Origin: Paenibacillus peoriae KCTC 3763
GTDB lineage: Bacteria; Bacillota; Bacilli; Paenibacillales; Paenibacillaceae
Reading direction: 5' to 3'
NCBI RefSeq assembly: GCF_000236805.1
Contig: NZ_AGFX01000047.1
Coordinates: 124,001 to 188,000, forward strand
Length of the DNA stretch: 64,000 bases
The notes under the pieces are model-generated. The model had not been told where the DNA came from. It saw nothing but the letters and a program-made list of their open reading frames with translations, and made no database searches. This document shows positions 63,329 through 64,000 of this stretch, piece by piece. Within the stretch, counting starts at the first letter, position 1. Every line of letters starts with the position of its first letter. The position numbers and the translations under genes are program-made.

Positions 63329-64000
63329 TTATAACGAGCGAACGCCATTTGTGAACATTGTGTGAAATTCCTCAGGACGTTCAGATTTTACGCCATAATG
63401 GTGCAAAATCGCATTGACAATTCTTACCGAAGCCTTTCCGTCACCGTAAGGATTCGTTGCCTGACTCATAGACTCATACAACGCGGAATCCGTCAAAAGT
63501 GCCTTGGTTCGATTGTAGACATTCTCTTCACTCGTACCAACCAATTCCAATGTGCCCGCCTCAATTCCTTCCGGTCTTTCGGTCGTATCACGCAGTACCA
63601 GTACAGGTACTCCGAACGAAGGGGCTTCTTCCTGAAGACCGCCGGAATCCGTAAGAATCAGATGCGTGTGCGGATAAAAATTGTGCAGATCTACAACGTC
63701 CAGCGGATCAATCAGCTTAATCCGCGGATGGTTGCCTAAAATCTCAAATGCAGGCTCCTTCACAGCCGGACTCGGGTGAACCGGATACACGATGGCGATA
63801 TCCTCAAATTCGTCCGCAATCCGTTTTACCGCATTAAAAATTTGACGATGTGGCTCCCCTTGTGACTCCCGGCGGTGAGCTGTCATTAGAATCAAACGTT
63901 TGCCTTGAGCCCAATCCAGTACCGGGTGCTCGTAATCTTGGCGAACGGTATACTGAAATACGTCAGTCACCGTATTTCCTGTTACATATATTCGCGATTC
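63329..64000 (-). CDS. mnaA: UDP-N-acetylglucosamine 2-epimerase, C-terminal part (runs off window)
   Basis: The last 223 residues of a non-hydrolysing epimerase that makes UDP-ManNAc. The visible part opens with ESRIYVTGNTVTDVFQYTV, continues across the window edge, and shows LILMTAHRRESQGEPHRQIF, VYPVHPSPAV and HLILTDSGGLQEEAPSFGVPVLVLRDTTERPEGIEAGT, the nucleotide-sugar site. UDP-ManNAc is the donor for TagA at 40 kb. The N-terminal domain lies outside the window. A GTG inside the frame is not the real start. Confidence 0.94.
   Translation of the reverse strand, partial: ESRIYVTGNTVTDVFQYTVRQDYEHPVLDWAQGKRLILMTAHRRESQGEPHRQIFNAVKRIADEFEDIAIVYPVHPSPAVKEPAFEILGNHPRIKLIDPLDVVDLHNFYPHTHLILTDSGGLQEEAPSFGVPVLVLRDTTERPEGIEAGTLELVGTSEENVYNRTKALLTDSALYESMSQATNPYGDGKASVRIVNAILHHYGVKSERPEEFHTMFTNGVRSL

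Overview
The window is chromosomal DNA of a spore-forming, flagellated, S-layer-type Gram-positive bacterium. Gene content and order point to Paenibacillus, probably close to P. polymyxa; this is inferred from synteny and protein character, since no search was run. The order murA-spoIID-spoIIQ-spoIIID-mbl-flhO-flhP-fabZ beside an atp operon matches the Bacillus subtilis chromosome. Nearly all genes lie on the minus strand; the main exception is a three-gene plus-strand block at 16.8-22.3 kb.

Region by region. 0-6.5 kb: late flagellar genes (fliD start, flaG, flagellin, csrA, fliW, flgL, flgK, flgN, flgM, yvyF) with three readable sigma-D-type promoters and two CsrA-type hairpins in the flagellin leader. 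6.5-8 kb: a gene-poor stretch with a candidate small transcript, then a secreted LysM protein. 8-13.8 kb: competence genes comFC and comFA, a small membrane protein, and the DegU/DegS two-component system. 13.8-22.3 kb: a secreted phosphodiester-glycosidase/stalk protein, then a divergent operon of lipoprotein adaptor, RND pump and TetR regulator behind a strong promoter with a tandem operator. 22.4-24.9 kb: metK with an unusual leader, a spore SASP and a secreted unknown. 25-38.4 kb: a cell-surface and efflux cluster made of a TolC-like helical protein fused to a stalk domain, an abundant-type surface protein with two in-frame starts, a second lipoprotein adaptor, a second RND pump and a 1339-residue SLH-domain protein. 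38.6-43.7 kb: tagO, tagA, csaB and a DUF5693 membrane protein, the secondary wall polymer pathway whose pyruvylated product binds SLH domains. 43.9-54.7 kb: phosphoglucomutase, fabZ, a repeat-rich gap, epuA, flhP, flhO, mbl, spoIIID, spoIIQ, a frameshifted spoIID and murA. 55-64 kb: ywzB, the full F1Fo ATP synthase operon, and the C-terminal part of a UDP-GlcNAc 2-epimerase.

How it fits together. The epimerase (UDP-ManNAc supply), TagO, TagA and CsaB can build the pyruvylated polymer that holds the SLH protein on the wall. In the same neighbourhood an RND pump and a long coiled-coil adaptor sit beside a TolC-family protein. That is surprising in a cell without an outer membrane. The TolC-like protein seems to lack the beta-barrel segments and instead carries a stalk (copper-amine-oxidase-N-like) domain. 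The best candidate for an undescribed system here is an RND efflux or secretion machine whose TolC-like tunnel spans the thick wall or S-layer instead of an outer membrane.
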